This document shows, in pieces, positions 41,476-49,821 of a stretch of 64,000 nucleotides of DNA. Made by a program: the position numbers and the translations under genes. Position 1 is the first letter of the stretch; every line of letters starts with the position of its first letter. Origin of the DNA: AC-32 sp963772975 (lineage in GTDB: Bacteria > Actinomycetota > Thermoleophilia > Gaiellales > Gaiellaceae). Location: positions 868,001 through 932,000 of the forward strand of contig CAVYZH010000010.1 in NCBI GenBank assembly GCA_963772975.1, written 5' to 3'. The notes below the pieces were generated by a model that did not search any database, was not told the DNA's origin, and saw only the letters and a program-made list of their open reading frames with translations.

Positions 41476-42957
41476 ATGAAACGTCAGCGCCTGCCTGTGG
41501 TGCTGTCTGCGGCCGCCCTCGTTGTCGCAGTCCTCAGCGCCACGCCCAACGGGATCGCCGGAAGCGCGGTCCGCGTCGCGCTGTTCGCGAAGAACGCCGC
41601 CAAGGTCAGCGGGATCGCCGCCTCGAAGAAGCCCAAGGCCGGCAAGCTGCTCCCGCTGGGCAAGAACGGCAAGTTCCCCGCCTCGGTGCTGCCGGTCAAG
41701 GTGCAGGGCCCGATGGGCCCCGCCGGGCCCGAGGGTGCGCGCGGCCCCGCAGGATCCGTCGGCCCGCAGGGGGCGCAGGGGATTCAGGGCCTGAGAGGCT
41801 TCAAGGGCGTGACCGGGCCCGCCGGCCCGAAGGGGACGACCGGCGTGCAGGGCTCCGTCGGCCCGCCCGGCGGCTTCGGCCTGCTGAACCTCGGCCGCGC
41901 GACCGTCTCGAGGGTGAACCTCGACGCGGGCGGCGCACATTCGTCCAGCACCGCCGGCCCCGACGGCTTTCCGCTGGTGGCGGTCTTCGACGACTCGTCC
42001 AAGAGCCTGGTGGCCGTGCACTGCAACGACGCCGCCTGCTCCAGCAAGACCAGTACCACCGTCGACGCCTCGGTCCCTGACGTCGGCCGCCACCCGTCGG
42101 TCACGATCGGCTCGGACGGGCTCGGCCTGGTCAGCTACGTGGACGCGACCAACGCCAATCTCAAGGCCGCCCACTGCACGAACTTCGCGTGCACGGCCTC
42201 CACGACCGCGCCGATCGTCTCGACCGGCACCGTCGTCCAGGACTACACCTCGGCCACGGTCGGGCTCGACGGCCTGGGGCTGATCGCGTACGTGGACAAC
42301 GGCCAGCTCCGCGTCGCGCACTGCTCGAACCTCGCCTGCTCCGCCGCGACCTCGAACCCGATCGACTCGACCGCGACCGCCTATGCCTCGCTGGCAATCG
42401 GCGCCGACGGCCTCCCGCTGGTCAGTTACTTCGACAGCGCGAACGCCGACCTCAAGGTCGCCCACTGCGCCGACGCGCTCTGTGCGAGCGTCACCATCAC
42501 GACGCTCGAGAGCACCGGTACCGTCGGCCTCTACACCTCATTGACGGTTGGGTCCGACGGGCTCGGCCTGATCAGCTACCGCAGCGTCGGCGGCGGCCTG
42601 AACGTCGCCCACTGCTCCAACGTCGCCTGCTCGGCGGCGACGACGCAGACCATCGACGCAGGGATCAAGGGCGAGTACTCGGCGATCACGCTGGGCGTCG
42701 ACGGCCTCGGCGTGATCAGCTACTACGACGGCGCCGGCGGGACGCAAGACCTGAAGGTCGCGCACTGCGCCGACGTGCTCTGCGACGTGGCCACCTCGGT
42801 CGCGGTCGACACGCCCGGACAGGTCGGCTGGAGCACGTCGATCACGGTCGGCGCCGACGGCCTCCCGTTCGTCAGCTACCGCGACGTCGACGGCGGCCAG
42901 GTGAAGGGCCTGCACTGCCCGAACGCCTTCTGCGTGCCGTACCTGCGCCGTCGCTAG
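41476..42957 (+). CDS. Exported collagen-like protein with seven HCx4C propeller-like repeats
   Basis: A 493-residue exported protein. Signal peptide at residues 1-29 (LPVVLSAAALVVAVLSAT). Residues ~75-135 are Gly-X-Y collagen-like repeats (GPMGPAGPEGARGPAGSVGP and onward). The remaining ~350 residues contain seven copies of a ~50-residue unit: a segment like TIGADGLPLVSYFD, then DLKVAHCADALC. Each unit has the motif His-Cys-x4-Cys, and seven units would fit a seven-bladed propeller with one disulfide per blade. Function unknown; probably a surface or stalk protein. ATG 41476. Confidence 0.7.
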   Translation: MKRQRLPVVLSAAALVVAVLSATPNGIAGSAVRVALFAKNAAKVSGIAASKKPKAGKLLPLGKNGKFPASVLPVKVQGPMGPAGPEGARGPAGSVGPQGAQGIQGLRGFKGVTGPAGPKGTTGVQGSVGPPGGFGLLNLGRATVSRVNLDAGGAHSSSTAGPDGFPLVAVFDDSSKSLVAVHCNDAACSSKTSTTVDASVPDVGRHPSVTIGSDGLGLVSYVDATNANLKAAHCTNFACTASTTAPIVSTGTVVQDYTSATVGLDGLGLIAYVDNGQLRVAHCSNLACSAATSNPIDSTATAYASLAIGADGLPLVSYFDSANADLKVAHCADALCASVTITTLESTGTVGLYTSLTVGSDGLGLISYRSVGGGLNVAHCSNVACSAATTQTIDAGIKGEYSAITLGVDGLGVISYYDGAGGTQDLKVAHCADVLCDVATSVAVDTPGQVGWSTSITVGADGLPFVSYRDVDGGQVKGLHCPNAFCVPYLRRR

Positions 42958-42973
42958 AACGTCCAGCGACGGT

Positions 42974-43070
42974 GTTACCATCGCCGTCCACTTGAGAGAC
43001 GGCAGCGAGAACGGTTTTTCGGCCCAGGCGATCGCGACGATGCCTGGGCCTTTCTGCATTCAGGGGAGGT
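42974..43070 (+). promoter_or_regulatory. guaB3 leader: extended -10, UGAGA-loop hairpin and terminator-like hairpin
   Basis: TGTTACCAT (42973-42981) looks like an extended -10. Then comes a hairpin GCCGTC/GACGGC (42983-42988 with 42998-43003) whose loop ends in TGAGA. After it lies a strong hairpin GGCCCAGGC/GCCTGGGCC (43021-43029 with 43042-43050), followed by TTTCTGC and the ribosome site GGGGAGGT (43063-43070). The same order and nearly the same 3' portion precede glmS. It may be a transcription attenuator. Confidence 0.5.
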
Positions 43071-43077
43071 AGTTCGG

Positions 43078-44235
43078 GTGGAGGTCGAGATCGGGCGAGG
43101 CAAGAAGGCGCGGCAGGCGTACGGGTTCGACGACATCGCGATCGTGCCGTCCAGGAGGACGCGCGACCCGCAGGACGTGGACATCGGCTGGAAGCTCGGC
43201 CCGCACCTGCTCGAGCTGCCGCTGCTGGCCTCGGCGATGGACGGCGTCGTCTCCCCGACGGTCGCGATCGAGCTCGGCAAGCTCGGCGGGCTCGGGGTGC
43301 TGAACCTGGAGGGCATCTACGCGCGCTACGACAAGCCGGAGCGCGAGCTGGAGAAGATCGCGAAGTTGTCGAAGGAGCAAGCCACGCGCGGGATGCAGGA
43401 GATCTACGCGCGGCCGGTCGAGCCGAAGCTGATCGCGCAGCGGATCGAGGAGATCAAGGCGGCGGGCGTGCTGGCCGCCGGGGCGCTGACGCCGCAGAAG
43501 GTGCGTGACCACTACGAGCTCGCGCTCGAGGCCGGGCTCGACGTGCTCGTGATCCAGGGCACGGTCGTCTCGGCCGAGCACGTCTCCTCGAACGGTCACG
43601 CGCTCAACCTGAAGGAGTTCATCTCCTCGCTGCCGATCCCGACGATCGTCGGCGGTTGCGCTTCGTACCAGACGGCGCTGCACCTGATGCGCACCGGGGC
43701 CGAGGGCGTGCTCGTCGGCGTCGGGCCGGGGCAGGCGTGCACGACGCGCGGCGTGCTCGGGGTCGGCGTCCCGCAGGCGACGGCGATCGCGGACGCAGCG
43801 GCGGCGCGGGTCCAGCACCTGCTCGAGACCGGCAAGTACGTCAACGTGATTGCCGACGGCGGCATGCGCACCGGCGGCGACATCTCGAAGGCAATCGCCT
43901 GCGGCGCCGACGCAGTGATGGTGGGCTCGCCGCTGGCCCGAGCGAAGGAGGCGCCCGGCCGCGGCTTCCACTGGGGCATGGCGACCTTCCATCCGACGTT
44001 GCCGCGAGGCGCGCGCGTGGCGGTCGAGCAGAACGCGACGCTCGAGGAGATCGTGATCGGCCCGGCCCGCGAGAACGACGGCACGCTCAACCTGATGGGG
44101 GCGCTGCGAACCTCGATGGCGACCTGCGGCTACGAGTCGATCCACGACTTCCAGAAGGCCGAGGTGATGCTCGCGCCGGCGATCAAGACCGAGGGCAAGT
44201 CGCTGCAGCAGGCCCAGCGCATCGGGATGGGCTAG
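43078..44235 (+). CDS. guaB3: GuaB3-family IMP dehydrogenase-related protein
   Basis: A 385-residue TIM-barrel protein of the GuaB3 group, common in actinobacteria and cyanobacteria. It lacks the CBS pair of classical IMP dehydrogenase. ARQAYGFDDIAIVPSRRTRD at the N-terminus, LASAMDGVVSPTVAIELGKL, the catalytic-loop VGVGPGQACTTRGVLGVGVP (Cys before TTR) and ADGGMRTGGDISKAIACGAD are present. It would oxidise IMP to XMP ahead of GMP synthase, but GuaB3 enzymes are less studied than GuaB2. GTG start with GGGGAGGT upstream. It is followed directly by guaA. Confidence 0.87.
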   Translation: MEVEIGRGKKARQAYGFDDIAIVPSRRTRDPQDVDIGWKLGPHLLELPLLASAMDGVVSPTVAIELGKLGGLGVLNLEGIYARYDKPERELEKIAKLSKEQATRGMQEIYARPVEPKLIAQRIEEIKAAGVLAAGALTPQKVRDHYELALEAGLDVLVIQGTVVSAEHVSSNGHALNLKEFISSLPIPTIVGGCASYQTALHLMRTGAEGVLVGVGPGQACTTRGVLGVGVPQATAIADAAAARVQHLLETGKYVNVIADGGMRTGGDISKAIACGADAVMVGSPLARAKEAPGRGFHWGMATFHPTLPRGARVAVEQNATLEEIVIGPARENDGTLNLMGALRTSMATCGYESIHDFQKAEVMLAPAIKTEGKSLQQAQRIGMG

Positions 44236-45813
44236 TTGGGTCAGGTCGTCCCGCTGCCGACACCGGAGCCGTCGCCGGAGGAGCGGCCGGTGCTGGTGCT
44301 CGACTGCGGCGGGCAGTACGCCCAGCTGATCGCACGCCGCGTGCGCGAGGCGCGGGTCTACTCGGAGCTCGTGCCGCACTCGATCTCGGCGGCGGAGGCG
44401 CGGGCGCGGAGGCCTCGCGCGTTGGTGCTCTCCGGCGGCCCGGCGTCGGTGTACGCGGCCGGCGCGCCGCGGGTCGATCCGGGCCTCTTCGAGCTCGGCG
44501 TGCCGACGCTCGGGATCTGCTACGGCATGCAGCTGATGGCGCAGGAACTCGGCGGGACGGTCGAGCGCACCGGCGTCTCGGAGTTCGGCAAGACGGAGGT
44601 GCGCGCCGAGCCCGAGAGCGCGCTGTTCGCGGGCCTCGGCGCCGAGCAGACCGGGTGGATGAGCCACCGCGACTCGGTCACCGCACCGCCGGCCGGGGCG
44701 CGCGTGACCGCCGGCTCGCCGGCCGCGCCGATCGCGGCCTTCGAGGATCCGGAGCGCGGGCTCTACGGCGTGCAGTTCCACCCGGAGGTGGTGCACACGC
44801 CGAATGGCCAGGAGGTGCTGAAGAACTTCCTCTACGCCGTCGCCGACGCGCCGCCGACCTGGACGGCCGCCGCCGTGATCGAGGAGCAGGTCGAGCGAAT
44901 CCGGGCGCAGGTCGGCTCCGACCGCGTGCTCTGCGCGCTGTCCGGCGGGGTCGACTCCGCGGTCGCGGCGCTGCTCGTGCACAAGGCGATCGGCGACCAG
45001 CTCGTGTGCGTCTTCGTCGATCACGGCTTCCTCCGCAAGGACGAGGCGGCACAGGTGGTCGAGACCTTCGAGGGTCATTTCCACGTGCCGCTGGTGCACG
45101 TCTCGGCCGAGGAGCGGTTCCTCGCCCGGCTCGAGGGTGTGGTCGACCCGGAGGAGAAGCGGAAGGCGATCGGCGAGGAGTTCATCCGGGTCTTCGAGGA
45201 GGAGTCGAAGCGGCTCGGCGAGATCAAGCATCTGGTCCAAGGGACGCTGTACTCGGACGTGATCGAGTCGGGCGGCGACGCCTTGGTCGCGGCGACGATC
45301 AAGTCGCACCACAACGTCGGGGGCTTGCCCGAGGACATGGAAATGGAGCTCGTCGAGCCGCTGCGTCTGCTGTTCAAGGACGAGGTGCGGCGGGTCGGCG
45401 AAGAGCTCGGGCTGCCGGAGCGGATGGTCTGGCGCCAACCGTTCCCGGGGCCGGGGCTGGCGATCCGGATCATCGGCGAGGTGACGCGTGAGCGGCTCGA
45501 GATCCTGCGCGAGGCCGACGCGATCCTGCAGGAGGAGGTGCGGCGGGCGGGCCTGTATCGCGAGCTCTGGCAGTCGTTCGCGGTGCTGCCGGCGATCCGC
45601 TCGGTCGGCGTGCAGGGGGACGAGCGGACGTACGGCTACCCGGTGGTCGTCCGCGCGGTGACGAGCGACGACGCGATGACGGCCGACTGGGCGCGCCTGC
45701 CGTACGACCTGCTCGAGACGATCTCGTCGCGGATCGTGAACGAGGTCGCGGCCGTGAACCGGGTCGTGCTCGACATCACCTCGAAGCCGCCGTCGACGAT
45801 CGAGTGGGAATAG
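44236..45813 (+). CDS. guaA: GMP synthase (glutamine-hydrolysing)
   Basis: A 525-residue enzyme that aminates XMP to GMP. N-terminal class I amidotransferase: VLDCGGQYAQLIARRVREA, nucleophile loop LGICYGMQLMAQELGG and His/Glu in YGVQFHPEVVHTP. Then the PP-loop ATP pyrophosphatase CALSGGVDSAVAALLVHKAI and the C-terminal dimerisation domain ending ITSKPPSTIEWE. TTG start follows the guaB3 stop at once. Length is typical. Confidence 0.95.
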   Translation: MGQVVPLPTPEPSPEERPVLVLDCGGQYAQLIARRVREARVYSELVPHSISAAEARARRPRALVLSGGPASVYAAGAPRVDPGLFELGVPTLGICYGMQLMAQELGGTVERTGVSEFGKTEVRAEPESALFAGLGAEQTGWMSHRDSVTAPPAGARVTAGSPAAPIAAFEDPERGLYGVQFHPEVVHTPNGQEVLKNFLYAVADAPPTWTAAAVIEEQVERIRAQVGSDRVLCALSGGVDSAVAALLVHKAIGDQLVCVFVDHGFLRKDEAAQVVETFEGHFHVPLVHVSAEERFLARLEGVVDPEEKRKAIGEEFIRVFEEESKRLGEIKHLVQGTLYSDVIESGGDALVAATIKSHHNVGGLPEDMEMELVEPLRLLFKDEVRRVGEELGLPERMVWRQPFPGPGLAIRIIGEVTRERLEILREADAILQEEVRRAGLYRELWQSFAVLPAIRSVGVQGDERTYGYPVVVRAVTSDDAMTADWARLPYDLLETISSRIVNEVAAVNRVVLDITSKPPSTIEWE

Positions 45814-45853
45814 CGGCGCCGGCTCGGCCGGCCGGCTGAGCTCGCGACCCGGC

Positions 45854-45866
45854 GGGGACTGTCCCC
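45854..45866. repeat. Short palindrome GGGGACTGTCCCC
   Basis: A 13-base palindrome 41 bases after guaA. Related GGGACAGTCCC is in the carboxypeptidase gene at 40161-40171, and CAGGGACAG/CTGTCCCTG at the rdgB end. The rest of the 153-base gap to the PLD gene contains a small CCTTCG/CGAAGG hairpin (45891-45905) followed by CTTTCTCC, possibly the guaA terminator, and nothing else recognisable. Confidence 0.4.
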
Positions 45867-45966
45867 GACGGGTGGCCCGAACGGCCTCGTCCTTCGTGCC
45901 GAAGGTGCGACGCTTTCTCCACAGGCATGGCAGTTACGGACGGTGGGAGAGGCGGTAGCAGGTGGC

Positions 45967-47028
45967 TCAGGCGGCAGAATCGACCTGGGAGCCGGCCGCC
46001 GGATACCGCGCACGCACCTCGTCCACGTACGCGCTCAACCGCCGGGCCAGCTCCGGATCCTCGAACTCGAGAACGTTCTCGGCGTTCTTCTCGCCCGAGT
46101 GCGACAGGTTGAACGAACCGACGAAGACAACGTCGTCCGCGACCACGATCTTCGCGTGCATGAAGTTGTGCAGGCTCCCCGTCGGCAGCCAGGGCTCGGA
46201 GCGCTTGCCCGAGAACGACCCGGCGAGCACCTGGTGCAGCAGCGGCAGCTTCCACGAGACGTTCCCGTCCGCTTGCCACTGGCGGATCACGTCGTCGACC
46301 TGCGTCGTGTCCAGGCAGCCCGCGATGTCGCCGCTCCCGTCCGCGATCCGCTGGGCGAGCGTGGCGAGCACCGGCGCCGAGGTGATGACCGGCGAGCAGA
46401 TCCGCACCTTCTCGGCGTGCCCGATCTTCTTCGCGAGCCGTGCGGTCAGCGCGTCCGCGAACCCGGGCGTGAACCAGGGCCGCACGCGAACCCCGTCGAC
46501 GACGACCGGCCTGGGCTCGACGAAGCCGCTCTGCTCGACATCGCCGTTGCGCCAGAGCTCCTCGAAGTCGAGCGTGAACGCGTGCGCGAGCTCCGGCGAG
46601 GCCACCGTCACGACCACGTTCTCCTGCCGCGACCACGAATCGTCGGTCCAGTTCATCGAGCCGGTCAAGACCGTCTCGATGTCGCGCACGACGAACTTGT
46701 GGTGCATCAGGTCGGGTACGCCCGCGACCGCCTTCGCCGGCACCTCGAGCGCCGCGATCAGCTGGACGTCCGGCTCCGGCGGCGGCGGCACGGGGATCGG
46801 ATTGGCGTGGTCCACGTTGTAGAGGATCCGCACCGCCACCCCGCGGGCGTGCGCCTCCCGCAGCGCTCCGCCCACGATCGCGGACGTCTCCTCGCCGAGA
46901 TGGAAGTCGTACTGCGCGAGATCGAGCGAGTGCTTCGCAGCCGAGAGGAAGTCGGCGACCTCGCGCGCGATCTGCGCCGGCTGCTGGCCGCCGTCCGTCA
47001 GAGTGCGGATGTTGATGGAAGAGCTCAT
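45967..47028 (-). CDS. Phospholipase D-like protein
   Basis: A 353-residue member of the PLD superfamily with two catalytic HxK motifs: MHHKFVVRDIETVLTGSMNW in the first half and MHAKIVVADDVVFVGSFNLS in the second, each followed by the Asp and Ser/Asn of the active site. The two halves form one active centre acting on phosphodiesters (phospholipid or nucleic acid). No signal peptide or membrane segment, so probably cytoplasmic. Start chosen at ATG 47028 (MSSSINIRTLTDGG). Its 5' end overlaps the divergent uracil-DNA glycosylase-like gene by about 14 bases. Confidence 0.82.
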   Translation of the reverse strand: MSSSINIRTLTDGGQQPAQIAREVADFLSAAKHSLDLAQYDFHLGEETSAIVGGALREAHARGVAVRILYNVDHANPIPVPPPPEPDVQLIAALEVPAKAVAGVPDLMHHKFVVRDIETVLTGSMNWTDDSWSRQENVVVTVASPELAHAFTLDFEELWRNGDVEQSGFVEPRPVVVDGVRVRPWFTPGFADALTARLAKKIGHAEKVRICSPVITSAPVLATLAQRIADGSGDIAGCLDTTQVDDVIRQWQADGNVSWKLPLLHQVLAGSFSGKRSEPWLPTGSLHNFMHAKIVVADDVVFVGSFNLSHSGEKNAENVLEFEDPELARRLSAYVDEVRARYPAAGSQVDSAA

Positions 47029-47542
47029 CGAGCGGTTGCGCCATGCCCGGATCGGCGCCACGTTCAACTTCTATCGTGACGGCGACGGCGCGGCCGCGCG
47101 CCGGGAACGGCTGCGCTCGTACCTCGAGGCGCGTGCGGACGCGCCGATCCTGTTGGTCGGCGAGGCGGCCGGCTACCGCGGCGCCCGCGTCTCCGGAATC
47201 CCGTTCACCTCCGAACGCCAGCTCACCGGGCGCGGCCCAGCCGAGGCGAGCGCGACGATCGTGCATCGCGTACTCGCCGAGCTGGGGCTAGAGGAAAGCG
47301 TGCTGCTCTGGAATGTCGTCCCTACTCACCCAGGCGGTGTGACCTCGAACAGGCCGCCGCGGAGCGCCGAGATCGAAGGCGGTCTTCCCTTCGCCCGCGA
47401 GCTGTCTCGTGGCCGTCGCGTGATCGCAGTCGGGCGCTGCGCAGAGGCCGCGCTCGGCGCTCCATACGTGCGCCACCCGAGCCACGGCGGCGCGGCGGAA
47501 TTCCGCGCCGGGCTGCTACGATTCCGCCCCGGCGGACGGTGA
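47015..47542 (+). CDS. Uracil-DNA glycosylase superfamily protein
   Basis: About 175 residues from ATG 47015; GTG 47003 and ATG 47009 are alternatives. ADAPILLVGEAAGYRGARVS is motif 1 (GExPGxxxxxxGxPF-like, continuing SGIPFTSERQL), LLWNVVPTHPGG is the central strand, and VRHPSHGGAAEFRAGLLRF near the end matches the HPSxxG-type motif of uracil-DNA glycosylases. It would remove uracil or a related lesion. The divergent overlap with the PLD-like gene means each gene's regulatory region lies inside the other. Confidence 0.72.
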   Translation: MEELIERLRHARIGATFNFYRDGDGAAARRERLRSYLEARADAPILLVGEAAGYRGARVSGIPFTSERQLTGRGPAEASATIVHRVLAELGLEESVLLWNVVPTHPGGVTSNRPPRSAEIEGGLPFARELSRGRRVIAVGRCAEAALGAPYVRHPSHGGAAEFRAGLLRFRPGGR

Positions 47543-47556
47543 GTTCGCCGCTTTTT

Positions 47557-47994
47557 ATGCAAAAGACCTGGAACGCAAAGCCTGGCGAGATCGAACGCCG
47601 CTGGTACCTCGTTGATGCAGAGGGCAAGACCCTTGGGCGTCTGGCTACGCAGATCGCCGACACGCTGCGCGGCAAGGGCAAGCCGCAGTACACCCCGCAC
47701 GTCGACACCGGTGACTTCGTCGTGGTCGTGAACGCGGAGAAGATCCACGTCACCGGCAACAAGCTCGACGCGAAGATGTACCACCGCCATTCGGGCTACC
47801 CGGGCGGGCTCAAGAGCCGGCCGCTGCGCGACGAGCTCGAGCGCCGGCCCACCGAGGTGCTGCGCAAGGCCGTCAAGGGGATGCTCCCCCGCAACCGCCT
47901 CGCGCGCACCCAGATCAAGAAGCTGAAGATCTACGCCGGCCCCGAGCATCCGCACGAGGCGCAGGCGCCCTCCGAGCTGAAGGTGGAGGCATGA
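47557..47994 (+). CDS. rplM: 50S ribosomal protein L13
   Basis: A 145-residue ribosomal protein. MQKTWNAKPGEIERRWYLVD, KTLGRLATQIADTLRGKGKP, YHRHSGYPGGLKSRPL and RKAVKGMLPRNRLARTQIKK are the L13 signature. ATG at 47557 matches the family N-terminus; a GTG at 47539 overlapping the upstream stop would add six residues. No clear Shine-Dalgarno precedes it. Paired with rpsI, as in nearly all bacteria, but with a hairpin repeat between them. Confidence 0.95.
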   Translation: MQKTWNAKPGEIERRWYLVDAEGKTLGRLATQIADTLRGKGKPQYTPHVDTGDFVVVVNAEKIHVTGNKLDAKMYHRHSGYPGGLKSRPLRDELERRPTEVLRKAVKGMLPRNRLARTQIKKLKIYAGPEHPHEAQAPSELKVEA

Positions 47995-48065
47995 GGCGCC
48001 GCTTGCGGCGCCGCTTCCAGGATGCGCAGGCTTTGCCTGTGCATCCGTCTGCAATGACCGGTCGA
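47995..48065. repeat. Dispersed two-hairpin repeat, copy 3 (between rplM and rpsI)
   Basis: First hairpin: GGCGCCG-CTTG-CGGCGCC (47995-48012, with an extra C). Second: GGATGCGCAGGC-TTT-GCCTGTGCATCC (48020-48046), a 12-bp stem with one G-U pair. Then CGTCTGCAATGACCGGTCGA (48046-48065), matching copy 2 at 19 of 20 positions. It lies in the 97-base spacer of the ribosomal operon, so it must be transcribed. Confidence 0.65.
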
Positions 48066-48091
48066 CACGTAGAAAGTCCGAGGGTTTCCGC

Positions 48092-48487
48092 ATGAGCGAG
48101 CTCGCGAGCTACAGCGGCACCGGCAAGCGCAAGACCTCGGTTGCGCGCGTGGTGCTGCGGCCCGGCGACGGCACGACCTGGTTCAACGGCCGCACGATCG
48201 AGCAGTACTTCCCGCGCGCGACGCACCGGGAGCTGGCGCTCGCCCCGCTCAAGGTCGCGGGAGTCGAGGGCACCTTCGACGTCCGCGTTCGCGTCCACGG
48301 CGGTGGGCCCAGCGGCCAGGCGGGCGCCGTCCGCCACGGGATCGCCCGCGCCCTCGTCGAGGCCGACCCCGAGCTGCGGGTCCCGCTCAAGCGCGCCGGC
48401 TTCCTGACGCGCGACGCGAGGATCGTCGAGCGCAAGAAGGCCGGCCTGCACAAGGCGCGCAAAGCGCCGCAGTTCTCCAAGCGCTAG
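48092..48487 (+). CDS. rpsI: 30S ribosomal protein S9
   Basis: A 131-residue ribosomal protein. YSGTGKRKTSVARVVLRPGD, GGGPSGQAGAVRHGIARALV and the basic tail RKKAGLHKARKAPQFSKR, whose last residues contact the P-site tRNA, are diagnostic. ATG at 48092. glmM follows five bases after the stop. Confidence 0.95.
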   Translation: MSELASYSGTGKRKTSVARVVLRPGDGTTWFNGRTIEQYFPRATHRELALAPLKVAGVEGTFDVRVRVHGGGPSGQAGAVRHGIARALVEADPELRVPLKRAGFLTRDARIVERKKAGLHKARKAPQFSKR

Positions 48488-48492
48488 CCGCT

Positions 48493-49758
48493 TTGACCCG
48501 GCGTTACTTCGGGACCGACGGGGTCCGTGGCGTGGTTGGCGAGGACTTGACGCCCGAGCTCGTCGAACAGCTCGGCCGGGCGGTGACGCTCTGGTCGGAC
48601 AGTGGGCGCGTATTCGTCGGCCGTGACACGCGCGAGACTGGCGAGGAGCTGGAGGAGGCCTTCGGCCGCGGGGTCGTGGCCGCGGGCGGGAACGCCGTGC
48701 TCGCGGGCGTGCTGCCGACGCCGGCGGTCGCGCTGCTGGCGCTCGACCTCGGCGCGGTCATCACGGCTTCACACAACCCGCCGGAGTACAACGGCGTCAA
48801 GCTCTTCGACGGCGAGGGCCGCAAGCTGACCGACGCAGCGGAGGAGGAGATCGAGGCGCTCTTCGACGTTCCCTTCGCCGGCAGCCCGGGCCAGGTCGAC
48901 CACGTGGGCGTCGCCGAGGAGAGCTACCTCGAACACATCGTCGAGCGCTTCGGCACGGACCTTTCGGGTCTCGAGCTCGTGGTCGACTGCGCCAACGGGG
49001 CCTACTCCGAGATCGCCCCCACGGCGTTCGAGCGCCTGGGCGCGGAGGTGACGGCGATCGGCTGTGAGCCCGACGGCACGAACATCAACGTCGGCTGCGG
49101 CGCCACCGACCTCTCGGCGCTGCAGCAAGCCGTCACGAGCTCCGGCGCCGATCTCGGCGTGGCGTTCGACGGGGACGGCGACCGGATGCTCGCGGTCGAC
49201 GCGCGCGGTGAGGTCGTCGACGGCGACCAGATCCTGGCGATCCTGATGCTGCACCTCGGCGTCGACCTGGTCGCGGTGACCGTGATGGCGAACCTCGGCC
49301 TGCACCGCCTCGCCGAGGAGCGTGGGATCCGCGTCGTCACGACCGACGTCGGCGACCGCTACGTGCTCGAGGCGCTGCGCCGCGAGAACGGGATCCTCGG
49401 TGGCGAGCAGTCGGGCCATCTGATCTACCTGCGCGACCATGTCACCGGCGACGGCCTCGCCGCGGCGCTCCTGCTCTGCGGCGCGCTCGGCGGCCGCACG
49501 CTCGAGGAGACGGCCGCCGTGATGCCCCGTTTCCCGCAGGCGAAGGAGAACATCCGCGTCGCCAGCAAGGAGCTCTCGGAGGCCCTGCGCGAGGAGGTCG
49601 ACCGCTTGAACAAGCGGTTCGACGGCCACGGCCGGGTGCTGGTGCGGCCCTCCGGCACCGAGCCTGTGATTCGGGTCCTGGCCGAGGCCGAAACGGCCCC
49701 GGAGGCCGAAGAAGCCTGTGGTACCATCTCCGCTCTCGTGAGACGAGAGCTCGGCTGA
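48493..49758 (+). CDS. glmM: Phosphoglucosamine mutase
   Basis: A 421-residue alpha-phosphohexomutase that converts GlcN-6-P to GlcN-1-P for UDP-GlcNAc synthesis. RYFGTDGVRGVVGEDLTPEL, the phosphoserine loop VITASHNPPEYNGVKLFDG, the metal loop VAFDGDGDRMLAVDARGEV and the C-terminal phosphate-binding RPSGTEPVIRVLAEAE are all present. TTG start at 48493. Its 3' end contains the first part of the glmS leader. Confidence 0.94.
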   Translation: MTRRYFGTDGVRGVVGEDLTPELVEQLGRAVTLWSDSGRVFVGRDTRETGEELEEAFGRGVVAAGGNAVLAGVLPTPAVALLALDLGAVITASHNPPEYNGVKLFDGEGRKLTDAAEEEIEALFDVPFAGSPGQVDHVGVAEESYLEHIVERFGTDLSGLELVVDCANGAYSEIAPTAFERLGAEVTAIGCEPDGTNINVGCGATDLSALQQAVTSSGADLGVAFDGDGDRMLAVDARGEVVDGDQILAILMLHLGVDLVAVTVMANLGLHRLAEERGIRVVTTDVGDRYVLEALRRENGILGGEQSGHLIYLRDHVTGDGLAAALLLCGALGGRTLEETAAVMPRFPQAKENIRVASKELSEALREEVDRLNKRFDGHGRVLVRPSGTEPVIRVLAEAETAPEAEEACGTISALVRRELG

Positions 49759-49818
49759 CCAGGCCCGACGAGGGGCCCGGTAGAGCAGCCGGGCCTTTCG
49801 CGTTCTAAGGGAGGTTTC
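49720..49818 (+). promoter_or_regulatory. glmS leader: extended -10, UGAGA-loop hairpin and terminator-like hairpin
   Basis: TGGTACCAT (49719-49727) resembles an extended -10. A hairpin GCTCTCG-TGAGA-CGAGAGC (49732-49750) follows, then GGCCCGG/CCGGGCC (49774-49780 with 49789-49795) with TTTCGCG after it, then the ribosome site AAGGGAGGT. The first half lies within the glmM coding end. The order, the TGAGA loop and the 3' 26 bases match the guaB3 leader. Confidence 0.5.
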
Positions 49819-49821
49819 GGC

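Noticed and set aside
41476..42957. Collagen-like gene as phage tail fibre
   Set aside because: It has a signal peptide and no phage structural or lysis genes are anywhere nearby.
43060..45438. A 792-codon minus-strand open frame antisense to guaB3 and guaA
   Set aside because: Same low-complexity antisense composition; the plus-strand genes are unambiguous.
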